This document shows, piece by piece, positions 42,678-52,610 of a stretch of DNA of 64,000 nucleotides. Every line of letters starts with the position of its first letter. Position 1 is the stretch's first letter. Under the pieces are notes generated by a model. The model was not told where the DNA came from. It did not search any database and saw only the letters and a program-made list of their open reading frames with translations. The stretch comes from Acididesulfobacillus acetoxydans. Its GTDB lineage: Bacteria > Bacillota > Desulfitobacteriia > Desulfitobacteriales > Desulfitobacteriaceae. The stretch lies in NCBI RefSeq assembly GCF_902729405.1, contig NZ_LR746496.1, forward strand, positions 2,852,001 to 2,916,000, in the 5' to 3' direction. A program made the position numbers and the translations under genes.

Positions 42678-44405
42678 ATGTCTAGCTTAACACTTGATAA
42701 ACCTACTTTTATCGCTAAGCATATTCCCTTCATCGAGACGATCAGGAAGTACAAACGGGAAAATATTCGAAAAGACATCATAGCTGCTTTAACGGTGGCG
42801 GTGGTGGCGATACCCCAGTCTATGGCTTACGCCCTCATCGCGGGGGTCAACCCGGTTTATGGTCTATATACCGCGATCGTATCTGCCATTCTCGGTTCAG
42901 CTTTTGGGAGTTCAAATCAGCTGGTTACGGGACCGACCAATGCCATTTGTCTGCTCGTAGCCGGTGGTATGAAGAACTATATGGGGCTTACGAATGCCTA
43001 TGAATTGCTTTTTCTTATGACATTTCTCGTGGGCATTTTTCAAATACTCTATGGAGTCATTCGGCTGGGTAAATTGATCAATTTCATTTCCCATTCGGTT
43101 ATGGTAGGTTTTACTGCCGGAGCTGGGTTTTTAATCGCCATCGGTCAACTCAGTAATTTATTCAATATCTCAATCAAGAATTCGGCGCAAATGTCGCCTA
43201 TGCAAATCTTCTATTATATAGTAACCCATCTGGGTCAAAGCCACATCTACTCGCTGACGCTGGGGTTACTGACCATCGCCATTATAGCGACCTGCAAAAA
43301 GATCAACAACAAACTGCCGGGTGCCTTAATCGGGGTCATTGTTCCGGCATTCTTCATCGTTACCTTTTCGCTGGAACAGAGAGGGGTCAAACTCATTGGC
43401 GTCATTCCGGCGGCCTTACCGCCTTTTAAGATGATACAATTCAGCGCAGGATCCGTACAGGAGGTCTTGCGGGCTGCGTTTGCCGTGTCGATCGTGGGAC
43501 TGGTGGAAGCCATATCGATCTCAAAATCCATTGCCAGCACTTCCCGGCAAAAAATTGATTCCAACCAGGAATTTCTCGGTCAGGGTATTGCGAATACCGT
43601 GGGAGCATTCTTCCAGTGCCTTCCTTCTTCCGGTTCTTTTTCACGGTCGGCTATCAATTATGCCAACGGAGCCGCGACTCGGTTATCCGGAATCCTATCG
43701 GGAGTGGTCGTTGCCGCAGTTCTTGTCTTCTTTGCCCCCTTTGCCAAGTATATCCCTCAAACATGCCTGGCCGGGGTGTTGATGGTTGCGGCTTATAATT
43801 TGGTTGACGTCCAAGAATTCAAGAAGGTGGTCCGGTTAGGAAAATTGAAATCCGACTCGATTGCCCTGTGGATCACGTTTATCGCCGTGATTCTCATGCC
43901 AAACCTTGACTATGCTATTTACACTGGGATTGCGTTATCTATTCTCTTATACCTGAAAGATACAGACCAAGCGTCGGTAAAAATCCTTCTCCCAGCGAGA
44001 GGAGAGGAATCTCAAATCCTGGAGAAAGAGATTAAATCGGTTAAAGAAAAAGTCGAGGTACTCATTGTTCAGTTGGAAGGGAATCTTTACTTCGGTTCTA
44101 CCGCTGACCTGGAGGAAAGGCTTGACAGCTTGGTGGGTAAATCCAGAGCCTTTATTTTGAGAATGAAGTATGTTAGTACGGTCGATGTGACATCCCTCAA
44201 TGCGCTGAAGGTTTTTATCCGGACTGTCGGAGACGCGGGGGGAGTTGTCCTCATCAGTGGCGTAAAGCCCGAGCTCAGTGTCATGCTCGAGAAGGCCGGT
44301 ATTGTTTCTGAGGTGGGTCCGGACAATATATTTATGTCGGAAAACGAGATCTACGCTTCTTCCAATAATGCTTTAGAGAGAGCCAAAACAGTTCTGAGTT
44401 ATTGA
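42678..44405 (+). CDS. SulP-family anion transporter with STAS domain
   Basis: 575 residues from ATG 42678, with GAAAGGTGGG in front. The membrane part begins with IRKDIIAALTVAVVAIPQSM and AYALIAGVNPVYGLYTAIVS, the SulP signature, and SGSFSRSAINYANGAATRLS is the conserved loop. A C-terminal STAS domain spans about residues 440-560 (VLIVQLEGNLYFGSTADLEE; RMKYVSTVDVTSLNALK). Substrate is sulfate, bicarbonate or dicarboxylate by family; not decidable here. No carbonic anhydrase is adjacent. Confidence 0.93.
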   Translation: MSSLTLDKPTFIAKHIPFIETIRKYKRENIRKDIIAALTVAVVAIPQSMAYALIAGVNPVYGLYTAIVSAILGSAFGSSNQLVTGPTNAICLLVAGGMKNYMGLTNAYELLFLMTFLVGIFQILYGVIRLGKLINFISHSVMVGFTAGAGFLIAIGQLSNLFNISIKNSAQMSPMQIFYYIVTHLGQSHIYSLTLGLLTIAIIATCKKINNKLPGALIGVIVPAFFIVTFSLEQRGVKLIGVIPAALPPFKMIQFSAGSVQEVLRAAFAVSIVGLVEAISISKSIASTSRQKIDSNQEFLGQGIANTVGAFFQCLPSSGSFSRSAINYANGAATRLSGILSGVVVAAVLVFFAPFAKYIPQTCLAGVLMVAAYNLVDVQEFKKVVRLGKLKSDSIALWITFIAVILMPNLDYAIYTGIALSILLYLKDTDQASVKILLPARGEESQILEKEIKSVKEKVEVLIVQLEGNLYFGSTADLEERLDSLVGKSRAFILRMKYVSTVDVTSLNALKVFIRTVGDAGGVVLISGVKPELSVMLEKAGIVSEVGPDNIFMSENEIYASSNNALERAKTVLSY

Positions 44406-44675
44406 AGATTCTTCAGACAGATCGTGCGGGAAACCCTTTGGGCTCGTGCGCGGAGCATGACGATGAGTTGTTTGCGTAATATCCCACTTGTTCGGGACCT
44501 TTCACGCCTTTATCCGTGCTGTTGGAATAGTGATTGAATTTGCAATATGTATTAGAGATTTTGGCGATATCGTTTAGCTATAGACGAAACCCGAAGACAC
44601 TGTTAGACTCATGTCAGTTGCTAAGACAAAAGATCACAGGGTGAGGGAAAGAACGATGGAGAGGGGGCGTTTGGC

Positions 44676-44828
44676 ATGTTGGAGTGGATAGTGGCGTTGA
44701 TGATTGGTATATTTGTTATCAGCTGGGTCGCAGTCGTTACAACTTCTCTCTATCAAATCATTAAAGTTCCCCTGAGTCACTTACACCTGGGTCACTTAAA
44801 ATGGATAAGTTCATCAACTATCAAATGA
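44676..44828 (+). CDS. 50-residue single-pass membrane protein
   Basis: ATG at 44676 after GAGAGGGGG. The sequence is one hydrophobic helix (WIVALMIGIFVISWVAVVTT) followed by a polar His-containing tail. No relative recognised. It stands alone in the spacer between the SulP gene and the coiled-coil gene; short but with a good ribosome site. Confidence 0.45.
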   Translation: MLEWIVALMIGIFVISWVAVVTTSLYQIIKVPLSHLHLGHLKWISSSTIK

Positions 44829-44926
44829 CGTGTACTCTTCGGTTCTAGGAGTCTGTGTAACGGAGCCTTTACTCTTGTATTCTTTGGCAAGAGTAAGAAA
44901 TCCTTGAGGAAAGAAGTGTTGTAGCA

Positions 44927-45244
44927 ATGGACCGTATCTTAAGTGTCAAGAAAGCTACAGTCAGGTCTGCTAATGAGCGAACGGACGTGATGGATGAAGT
45001 CACCCGACGGGAGTTAGACTCTGGTCGAAGGGGAGGTAAGTCTTGGGACACAGCGGAAATTAACAGAAAAAAAACTTCAGTACGCGAAGTTTTGCGGCGC
45101 ATAAATGCGGTACTTCAGGAAGAAAATGACGAACTCGAGCAAGAAAATCGTGAACTCCAGCAAGAGAATCGTGAAGTCAAGGAAGATAACTGTAGACTTT
45201 GGGAACAGAACCATGAGCTCAGACGGTCAATGGGGCTGAAATAG
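44927..45244 (+). CDS. small coiled-coil protein, unknown
   Basis: 105 residues. The first half is charged (Arg/Lys/Asp) without motif. From about residue 57 a regular heptad pattern runs to the end, with the near-repeat EENDELEQENRELQQENRE and LWEQNHELRR, strongly predicting a coiled coil. It lies 63 bp before rex in the same direction. I do not recognise a family; a dimeric DNA-binding or scaffold protein is conceivable. Confidence 0.55.
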   Translation: MDRILSVKKATVRSANERTDVMDEVTRRELDSGRRGGKSWDTAEINRKKTSVREVLRRINAVLQEENDELEQENRELQQENREVKEDNCRLWEQNHELRRSMGLK

Positions 45245-45307
45245 GCATGAAAAGTGCGGTGAGTCCTCGGGGACGCTTTGCCTGCGTCCCCGAAGGGGAG
45301 GATATCC

Positions 45308-45976
45308 ATGAAGCTGAAAATTCCTGAAGCAACAATCATTCGACTTTCTTTATATCTGCGCAACCTTTGCGAAATGGAGCGCAAGGGCCACGTGACTATT
45401 TCATCAGAATATCTGGCGAAAAGTCTTGGTATTAAATCGGCCCTCGTGCGCAAAGATTTGGCTTACTTCGGGGAGTTCGGAACCAAAGGTGTGGGGTATG
45501 ATGTGAAAGACTTACACGCACAGATTCTCCGGATTTTTGGCTTAAATGCGAATTGGAACGTGGCAATCATCGGTGAACCCGGATTAGCGGTATTTCTGGA
45601 TAACAATTTCAAGAAACGCGGATTTGTTATCTCCAGTATCTTTAATCTGGATCCGGAAAAGGTTGGCACGGTGGTCAACGGTGTACGGATTCAAGCGATG
45701 GACTCCCTGGAAGCAACCCTTAAGGGAAAGAATACGCGGTTGGTTATTCTCGCGGTACCGGCCCCCGTAGCGCAGGAGATAGCGGACAAATTAGTGAAGG
45801 CCGGCATTCAGGCGATCCTGAATTTCGTTCCGGTTGTTTTGAACGTTCCGCCGTGGGTAAAACTTCGCAATGTTGATTTGGTCATGCATTTGGAGATTCT
45901 GACCTTTTGTGTGGGCACCCAAAGGGTGAGACTTGTCGAATCAAGGGGTAAGCGACCGTGGATAGGACAAGCGTAA
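45308..45976 (+). CDS. rex: Rex-family redox-sensing repressor, variant NAD-binding motif
   Basis: 222 residues from ATG 45308 after GGGGAGG. The N-terminal winged helix is standard (IPEATIIRLSLYLRNL, SSEYLAKSLGIKSALVRKDL, AYFGEFGTKGVGYDV). The Rossmann part continues as in Rex (WNVAIIG, NLDPEKVG, LAVPAPVAQEIADKLVKAGI, ILNFVPVVLNVP). However, the dinucleotide loop normally GxGxLG reads G89-E-P-G-L-A. That departure could weaken NADH sensing. The C-terminal swapped helix is replaced by a slightly longer tail (CVGTQRVRLVESRGKRPW). Confidence 0.88.
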   Translation: MKLKIPEATIIRLSLYLRNLCEMERKGHVTISSEYLAKSLGIKSALVRKDLAYFGEFGTKGVGYDVKDLHAQILRIFGLNANWNVAIIGEPGLAVFLDNNFKKRGFVISSIFNLDPEKVGTVVNGVRIQAMDSLEATLKGKNTRLVILAVPAPVAQEIADKLVKAGIQAILNFVPVVLNVPPWVKLRNVDLVMHLEILTFCVGTQRVRLVESRGKRPWIGQA

Positions 45977-46196
45977 GCGGAGAGGGATAGTTATTTGGCA
46001 TTACAACCATATCGACATACTGTAGACACCGCAGGGAGGCGATGATAAGCTCGCGGTGGAAAAGCAAGAAAGGAGTGGGGGGGTACATGAGGTAAAAAAA
46101 GGTTTAACAGGGAAACCACTCTATCGATTCAGTCAGGGATTCAGCCAGCTTGTGAGGACAAGCCAAAAGACGATAAGTTGAGAGGAGAAAACCGAA

Positions 46197-46577
46197 ATGA
46201 TTATTGGTGTGCCAAAAGAAATCAAGAACAATGAGAATCGAGTCGCCCTTACACCCGCCGGTGTGATGACCCTTCACAAAGCCGGTCACCGGGTCATGAT
46301 TGAAAATAACGCGGGGGTGGGAAGTGGAATTAATAACGGGGAATACGTCGCCGCAGGTGGCGAAATCCTTGCGACTCCGGCGCAAGTCTATGCGAGTGCT
46401 GAAATGATCATGAAGGTTAAAGAGCCGCTGCCTGCTGAGTATCCATTCTTCCAAGACGGACAACTACTTTTTACCTACCTTCATTTGGCTCCGGAACCTG
46501 TGCTGACCGCCGCCTTGCTGAAGAAAAACGTTGTAGGCATAGCCTACGAAACAGTCCAGCCCGCTGATGGCAGCCTC
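46197..46577 (+). pseudogene. ald: alanine dehydrogenase, 5' fragment
   Basis: The first 127 residues of Ald: MIIGVPKEIKNNENRVALTP, HKAGHRVMIENNAGVGSGI, VKEPLPAEYPFFQDGQLLFT and YETVQPADGSLP. It breaks off at about 46577 where an IS3-family element begins. No continuation (NAD-binding domain) is found after the element, so the rest was lost, not just displaced. Confidence 0.9.
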
Positions 46578-47800
46578 CCGTATAATGCTACATAGAAACA
46601 AGACAGAAAAAGAGGAGTAAGTTAGTTGTATGACGACCATCAGAAGAAAGTTTACGCCGGAAGAAAAGACACGAATTGTGCTGGAAATTTTGAAGGAAGA
46701 AAAGTCGGTCTCGCAGCTCGCATCTGAGCATGGCGTTCACACGAATGTCCTTAATAGGTGGAAATCGGAAGCTGTTCAGAATCTCCCGCAATTGTTCGTC
46801 GATGATCGGAAAGGCATCACGAAAATGAAGAATGATTACGAAAAAACGCGAACTCTACGCCGAGATTGGACAGCTCACCAGTCAATTATCGTGGCTCAAA
46901 AAAAAATCTGGCCTCTAACCTGTCACGCGATGAACGTATCGACCTGCTGGAATGGGATTGCCCCGAACACGCGCTCAGCGTTCAAGCCGAGCTGCTTAGC
47001 CTGAATCGCTCCAGCCTGTACTACAAGCCGGTCCCTCCCTCTCCGGAGGAGATTCGCCGCAAGCACCGGATTGATGAACTCTATACGCAGCATACGTTCC
47101 TGGGCTACCGGAGAATCGCTGCCATCATGAATCGGGAAGGAGATGGAATCCACGAGAATACCGTACGTCGCTACATGCGTGAAATGGCTATCATGGCTGT
47201 CTTTCCCGGGCCGAACCTGAGCAAACGGGATCTCCAACATCGGATCTATCCTTACCTGCTCCGGAAGCTGCAAATTACAAAGCCCGACCAAGTGTGGTCT
47301 GTGGATATCACCTACATCCGCATGACACATGGCTGGATGTATCTGTACGCTATCATGGATTGGTACTCCCGTTTCATTGTCGATTGGCAGCTCGATCAAA
47401 GTCTGGAGATTGGATTTGTGCTGGAGACGATGAAGCGAGCACTAGCGCGGCGTAAGCCTGAAATTATCAACAGCGACCAAGGCAGCCATTTTACAAGTCC
47501 ACAGTATATCGATTTGCTGAAGGAACATAACGTTCGCATCAGCATGGATGGCAAAGGCCGTGCCAAGGACAATATCGTCATTGAGCGCTTCTGGCGTAGT
47601 CTCAAGTACAATGAGGTCTATATCAATGACTATGCAAGTCCACGGGAGACCAGGCAGGGGGTGGAACGCTACATCCACTTGCATAATCACTATCTGCCGC
47701 ATCAGTCCCTGCAAAAGCATACGCCAGCAGCTGTGTATAACCAAGAGGTCAAGCTGCTATCCACACAGGAATAACGAACAACATCGGACTCCCAAGCCTG
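46578..47800 (+). mobile_element. IS3-family element in ald (ends approximate)
   Basis: orfA- and orfB-type sequence in one direction, starting directly after the ald fragment. I could not find matching terminal inverted repeats, so limits are approximate. Confidence 0.75.
46630..47774 (+). pseudogene. IS3-family transposase, two homopolymer frameshifts
   Basis: The N-terminal HTH part (RRKFTPEEKTRIVLEILKEE, SQLASEHGVHTNVLNRWKSE) runs to 46840. After the A-run at 46841-46846 the frame shifts; KRELYAEIGQLTSQLSWLKK continues one base on. After the A-run at 46898-46906 it shifts again into the integrase part. That part has NLSRDERIDLLEWD, the HTH_21 region HTFLGYRRIAAIM, and the DDE triad in WSVDITYI, INSDQGSHF and NIVIERFW. 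Each run has one A too many for a single frame. The catalytic domain itself is intact (46866-47774). Confidence 0.85.
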
Positions 47801-48177
47801 CAACTGTGGATAATAGAAAACTAGCATTTATCAACGTGTGGATAAGTCAACGCTCCTGCTTGGGCTACGTCCTCATCCTATCAAAGTATCTGTTATATTA
47901 ATCCATATTTGGAATAACGGAATATAGATCCTAGTTGGGGCAGGCAAAGATAATGTGAATTTTTTCACCCCTTAAAAATCTAAAAAAATTGTCTTGACAT
48001 CTTGTAGCACTATACTTGGCCGAGTTTACAACTTCCGGCCTCTCAAGGTAAAGGGTCCGCTTTGCCGGGCTTACGCCCGCCCTTGACATTGAAGTCCTCC
48101 AGCCGTTGTGCGCAATCAAGCGGTTGTCAAGGGTTTATCCGCAGATGGAATCTGCCCTCTGCTGCACATCAGCACAC
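47775..48177. other. 403-bp spacer between two IS3 elements
   Basis: No gene supported. TATACT at 48011-48016 with a weak TTGTCT at 47989-47994 could be a promoter. CCCTTGACA (48071-48079) and TGTCAAGGG are inverted around 48100. Probably element and host debris. Confidence 0.35.
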
Positions 48178-49163
48178 TTAAACTTTCACCACAAAGCGTT
48201 TGATTTCTCCTTTGCTGAGCTTTTCTTGGAATTCTTCAGGCGACAGGTCGTAAAGGCTGTCGTGATAACGGCGTTTGTTGTAGAAGTCAAGATAGTTAAC
48301 GATTACCTCATACGCTTCGGCGTAACTGCCAAATTCATGTTTTGAGAGACATTCCCGTTCTAGGTTGGAGTGAAACGATTCGATGTGAGCGTTCTTGTTC
48401 GGTGTCTTCGGCGGAATTCTCTCGTGCTCTACACCCCAACTTTCACAAGCGGTCTCAAAAATATGACTAATAAACTGCGGCCCATTATCTGTCCGGATCA
48501 CGGGCTCATTTGAGCTTCCAAATATTCGCCGACGCCAGAGAGCTCTTTCCAAGGTCTGGGCGGCGTGTTTGCCTTCGCAGCTTAAACCAATTTCGCAGCT
48601 TAAACCAATATGGTAATCGACCAGACTGCGGTCATACACGTCAAGAATGCCCATGAGAAAGAAGAATCGGTCTTCTCCGCGGATGTATCCGTACTTGATG
48701 TCCATTTCCCAGAGTTGATTCGGTGCGGTTATCTCTCGGTTTCTTGCGATCCGGCGGGGATGCTTGACTCGTAAACACTTAGCCGCCTCCAGAATATCCA
48801 GCTCTTTGCAGAGCCGATAGCCTTTTTTAAAGCTGATAACCAGATTCCTTTGCCTTCTTAAGCTTAAGGTGAGCTTTCGGTAGCCATACGCAGCCTCCTC
48901 CCCGGCCACAAGTTCCAGAAGCCATTCTTTGATCTCTTCGTCACTGATTAGCTTGCCCTCTTGGGTTCGGCAATAACCTGGACGTGGGCGTCCCCCCTTG
49001 TTTTCACGCTCCTGCTTAGGTACCTGTTCCGATTTCCTTCGGTTGTAGTACGTTGCTTCGCTGATACCAACAATTCTGAGCACATGAGCTACTGCATATC
49101 CCCGGTCAATCCATTGCTCAGCAACCTCTATTTTTTCGGAAAGCCGGGCTGGCGGTTTTTTAG
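48178..49163 (-). CDS. IS3-family transposase orfB
   Basis: Integrase-type transposase. The open frame starts at the predicted frameshift site (49161-49155); the first clear start is GTG 49083. DDE residues lie in LWEMDIKYGYI, VIRTDNGPQFI and NKNAHIESFHSNLE. A tandem 18-bp duplication (48574-48609) repeats IGLSCE within the catalytic domain, between the two Asp blocks. Expression needs orfA through -1 frameshifting at A AAA AAC, but orfA has a stop near its start. Confidence 0.85.
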
Positions 49164-49457
49164 AAGATCCTGATAAATTGCGATCTCAAGGTCCTTTTCT
49201 CCAAGAATCGATTTGAGCCTTCCGTTTTCCTCCTCGAGCTCGCGAAATTCCTTGGGTGACGGAAGGTACTCCGCTATCTTCTTTGCCTCGTCAGAAGCCT
49301 GTTCCCACGCCGTGTGCTCACTCTGCTTTCCCCAACGGTAGATTAGCCCAACGCTTATCCCATGTTTTTTGGCTACGGGAACCGCGTTGCCGACCTCCCG
49401 TACCTCTCGAAGAACCTCGGTCTTAAATTCTTTTGAGTATCAATTACGCTTCACCAT
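49128..49457 (-). pseudogene. IS3-family orfA with an early stop
   Basis: ATG 49457 opens MVKRN, then TGA at 49442-49440, then the typical YSKEFKTEVLREVREVGNAV helix-turn-helix and GISVGLIYRWGKQSE. A leucine-zipper part (EFRELEEENGRLKSILGEKD) and IYQDLLKN follow, ending at TAG 49130. The canonical slippery heptamer A AAA AAC (49161-49155, minus strand) precedes the stop. CGA to TGA at codon 6 is the likely lesion. Confidence 0.8.
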
Positions 49458-49499
49458 ATCCCCCTCCACATCTTCAGTGTACCCTATAAGGGGCTATGG

Positions 49500-50283
49500 C
49501 TCAAGTTCGGTTAGGGGGCTTTATAGCAAGGAGCTTGAGCTATCTCTGGCTCATACGGCCAAGAATATCTCTGATGATCAACTTTTCGATGAAGCCTTGG
49601 ACTTACCGGAGAAATTGGCCAAGGCAGACAAGAAAAAACTTATTGTCGTGTTTGACGAATTTCAGGAGGTCGAGAGGGTCGCTGGCCAAAACAGTTTAAA
49701 GGTAATCCGCGCTCATATCCAGTTGCATACCCATGTCAATTATCTCTTCATGGCTTCGCACCCCAGCATGATGAGAACCATTTTCTCGGACGAAAACCAA
49801 GCCTTCTATCGGTTTGCTCTCTTCTTGCCGGTACCGCCGATCCCCTTAGTTGCAATGGCTCAATATATTAAAAGGAAGTTTGCCGAGCAGGGTATTCCCA
49901 TTTCGTCCGAAGCAGTCCAGATGATTTTGGACATTACCGGCGGGCACCCGCAGGATACGATGTTGGTCTGGTCTGAGGTGTACCAGGCTTTTATCGAAAG
50001 TGGAGAAAATGTGTTGGGCCTTGAACATATTTTGCTGGGCAAAGACCGGGCCTTTGCGTTTCTGTCCCAGGGGTTTAATGAGGTCATTGGGAGCCTTGAT
50101 TCGGTTAGCAAGACGCTGTTGCTGCGCATAGCCAGGGGAACAACTCTGTACTCCAAGGACAACCACCCGAACACCGTCAAACGTATGCTGGGGCAGCTCG
50201 TTAATAGGGGGCTTATCGAAAAAATAGAGCGCGGTAAGTACGAGTTTGTGGAACCGATGCTTAAGGGGTATCTTTTGCTGTGA
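49500..50283 (+). pseudogene. ATPase of the archaeal/DUF234-type AAA group, N-terminus lost
   Basis: About 260 residues remain. Walker B is KLIVVFDEFQEVER, sensor-like MASHPSMMRTIF follows, then the lid region PLVAMAQYIKRKFAEQGIPI and a winged-helix end (NTVKRMLGQLVNRGLIEKIE, GKYEFVEPMLKGYLL). The Walker A half is absent; the IS3 element at 49457-49490 sits where it should be, and the first half is not on the element's other side. Such ATPases are often encoded near mobile DNA; function unknown. Confidence 0.75.
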
Positions 50284-50924
50284 GTAAAAACATTCTTTCA
50301 CAAGCACTATAACAGCTTTCAGTTGCCCTAAAAAGGGGTGGGGCAAAACCCGCTCCGGCGAGACTGCGCCAGAAGTCGCAGCCTGGCCGGAGACGGTCGA
50401 ACCGGGGCTAGGTAAGGAATCCCTGGGGAGATGCACATAAGTGTTTAGGCACGGGGGAGGCTCTGAACAGCGAAATGCCTCGGTGTTCCGGTGAACCCTA
50501 GCGACCATCGCCCTTATACCCTTTATACCCTTATAGAAGAGGTTTTTTTGAACAGTCCCTGTACGGGTTTTTTAGGTCCTATAATAGATATTATGTCAAG
50601 TTGGAGACGACCAGGCGACCGAAGCGGACGATTCAAGCCATACGTCATAGAGTGACCGTGCTTGGGATCCTTTTTTTCCCGATCGGCATATGTGGGTCAT
50701 ATGTGGGTACGACTAGTGACGGACGCAAAACCCCGTCTTTGCAAACGGGGTTTTGGATTCTTTTACTTTATACTTTATGATGATGCGAGGGTTAGACTTC
50801 GCTTTCTTCATTTCCTCACCGGATCAACCACTTTATACTCGACATTCCGTCCGCCAAATTCCGGCAAACCACTCACATTGGGAGCTCTTTCATTTTTCCG
50901 ATTCTCACCCTCGGATGTCACCCC
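50284..50924. other. 641-bp spacer
   Basis: No gene supported. A GC-rich folded-looking stretch (50341-50510), a TATAAT box at 50580-50585 without a good -35, and a terminator at 50726-50755 are the only signals. Confidence 0.4.
50726..50755. terminator. bidirectional-looking terminator
   Basis: CAAAACCCCG (50726-50735) pairs perfectly with CGGGGTTTTG (50746-50755). On the plus strand the arm ends in TTTT then GGATTCTTTT. It could also serve the acyl-CoA ligase gene running the other way. Confidence 0.7.
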
Positions 50925-52601
50925 TTAAACCCTCTCCAGCAAACCCTGCGCCAAATCGTGAGCCGCTTGTTCCTTGACTTTAAAGTGCATTTTCTTTCCT
51001 GTGGCAGTAAATGGCAGCTCTTCGACGAAACGATAGTAACGGGGGCGTTTATATTTGGCCAGCATGGGATGATTGTTGCAAAAATCTGTCAGTTCTTTGG
51101 CCGTCAGGGTGGGGTCTGATTTGATAACGTAAGCGGCTACCGCTTCCCCGCGCAATTCATCCGGGACCCCGGTCACGATGGATTCTTTCACTTTAGGGTG
51201 CTGGTTGAGGACTTCCTCGACCTGTACGGGATGGATGTTTTCGCCGGCGGAATTCACCATATCGTCCTTGCGTCCGACAATCGTCACAAACTCGTTTTCG
51301 TCCCAGGTCCCGACGTCCCCGATATAAATCCAACCCTTATAAAACACCTTTTCACTGCCATATGCGTCATTGAGATAAGTGTAGGTCGTTTTGTTCGGGG
51401 CCTTCACGATGATCTCCCCGACCTCGCGGTTGTCTTTGTCCACATAGTCATCCGGCTCTCCCCTGCGGTCCGGATAGGTCTTAACCACGGCCACATCGTC
51501 ATCCGTGCAGGCCCGGCCCGCCGAACCGGCCATCGCCGGCAAATCATGGGGCCTGAGAAAGGTGTTCCAAAAGGCTTCCGAGGTACCGTAGCCATTGAAA
51601 ATGTTCGGAGTGAGAGCTTCCTGGAAGCGGATGCAAGCCTCCCTTTCCAAAGGGGCGCCCATCGTGACGATCCCTTTCAACCGGCTGAGGTCTGCCGGAG
51701 TCTTGAGCTGAGCTTCATACAGCATTTTTAGCATGGGTGGCGCTCCGATCAAGAAAGTAACTCCGTATTTTTCGGCCAATTCCAGACACCCTTTAGGATA
51801 GAATTGCCTAAGGACGACAATTTCTCCCCCCACATAGAGGGTGGGAGTCGGTCCCCCGGAATGCAGGCCTCCTCGGTGAAACCAAGGGCTCATATTCATC
51901 GTGCGATCCTCAGAACTCAAGGGGAAATGCATGATCACATCATGAGCGGACAGAAGATCATTGATGTTGTTGATGGGAACTCCTTTGGGCATGCCCGTCG
52001 TGCCAGAGGTATAGAGGCGGGTTGTTTCATCATAGATATGAGCCTGGCGGGCTGGTACGGGATCTTCCTGCGGACGGTTCCGGACATAATCCTGATACGT
52101 CACTTGCCCGGCCGACGGCTCCTGTTGTCCGAATATATCCACCATCACCAGCCGGCGCGGTTTATGTTCAGCCATGGCCAAAGCCTGTTCCGCCGTTTCC
52201 CGGATTTCCGCGTCGAAAACATAGACGGCCGGCCTGCTGTCGTCGATGATAAAAGCAGTTTCGCCGGGTGAGAGACGGAAATTTATTGGGCAATTAATCG
52301 CACCCAGCTTTTGCGGCGCCAGGTAGCAGAAAACGAATTCCGCCGAATTGAGCAGTTGGTACATCACGACTTCATTTTTTCCGACGCCATCTGCCTCAAG
52401 GGCGTGGGCTAATTGATTGGCTTCCTCATTCAGTTCCTTGTAAGTCCAGGTTTTCTCCCGTAAGGGACAGGTCAGAGCCCTTCTTCCGGCAAAGCGGTGT
52501 ACATTGCGCAAGAATCCATTAAGATAAGTAAATTCATGCTCAAAGGTCTCTTTAAACATAGTGACATCATAAGTGAAAAGTCCTTCTGCCACAGCCGTCA
52601 A
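50925..52601 (-). CDS. acyl-CoA ligase (AMP-forming)
   Basis: 558 residues, ANL superfamily. P-loop YTSGTTGMPKGV, A5 region NGYGTSEAFWN, IGDVGTWDENEFVTIVGRKD (A7/A8) and the C-terminal Lys in PFTATGKKMHFKV (A10) are all present. The enzyme should activate a carboxylic acid as acyl-AMP and transfer it to CoA; chain length cannot be read. It is the last of five minus-strand genes that include a ketosynthase and thioesterase, separated from them by 490 bp of low-complexity DNA. Confidence 0.9.
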   Translation of the reverse strand: MTAVAEGLFTYDVTMFKETFEHEFTYLNGFLRNVHRFAGRRALTCPLREKTWTYKELNEEANQLAHALEADGVGKNEVVMYQLLNSAEFVFCYLAPQKLGAINCPINFRLSPGETAFIIDDSRPAVYVFDAEIRETAEQALAMAEHKPRRLVMVDIFGQQEPSAGQVTYQDYVRNRPQEDPVPARQAHIYDETTRLYTSGTTGMPKGVPINNINDLLSAHDVIMHFPLSSEDRTMNMSPWFHRGGLHSGGPTPTLYVGGEIVVLRQFYPKGCLELAEKYGVTFLIGAPPMLKMLYEAQLKTPADLSRLKGIVTMGAPLEREACIRFQEALTPNIFNGYGTSEAFWNTFLRPHDLPAMAGSAGRACTDDDVAVVKTYPDRRGEPDDYVDKDNREVGEIIVKAPNKTTYTYLNDAYGSEKVFYKGWIYIGDVGTWDENEFVTIVGRKDDMVNSAGENIHPVQVEEVLNQHPKVKESIVTGVPDELRGEAVAAYVIKSDPTLTAKELTDFCNNHPMLAKYKRPRYYRFVEELPFTATGKKMHFKVKEQAAHDLAQGLLERV

Positions 52602-52610
52602 ACCTCCTCT

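Noticed and set aside
47994-48016. TTGACA followed by TATACT as a promoter
   Set aside because: The spacer is only 11 bp, too short for sigma-A; a weaker TTGTCT with 16 bp is possible but unsupported by a gene.
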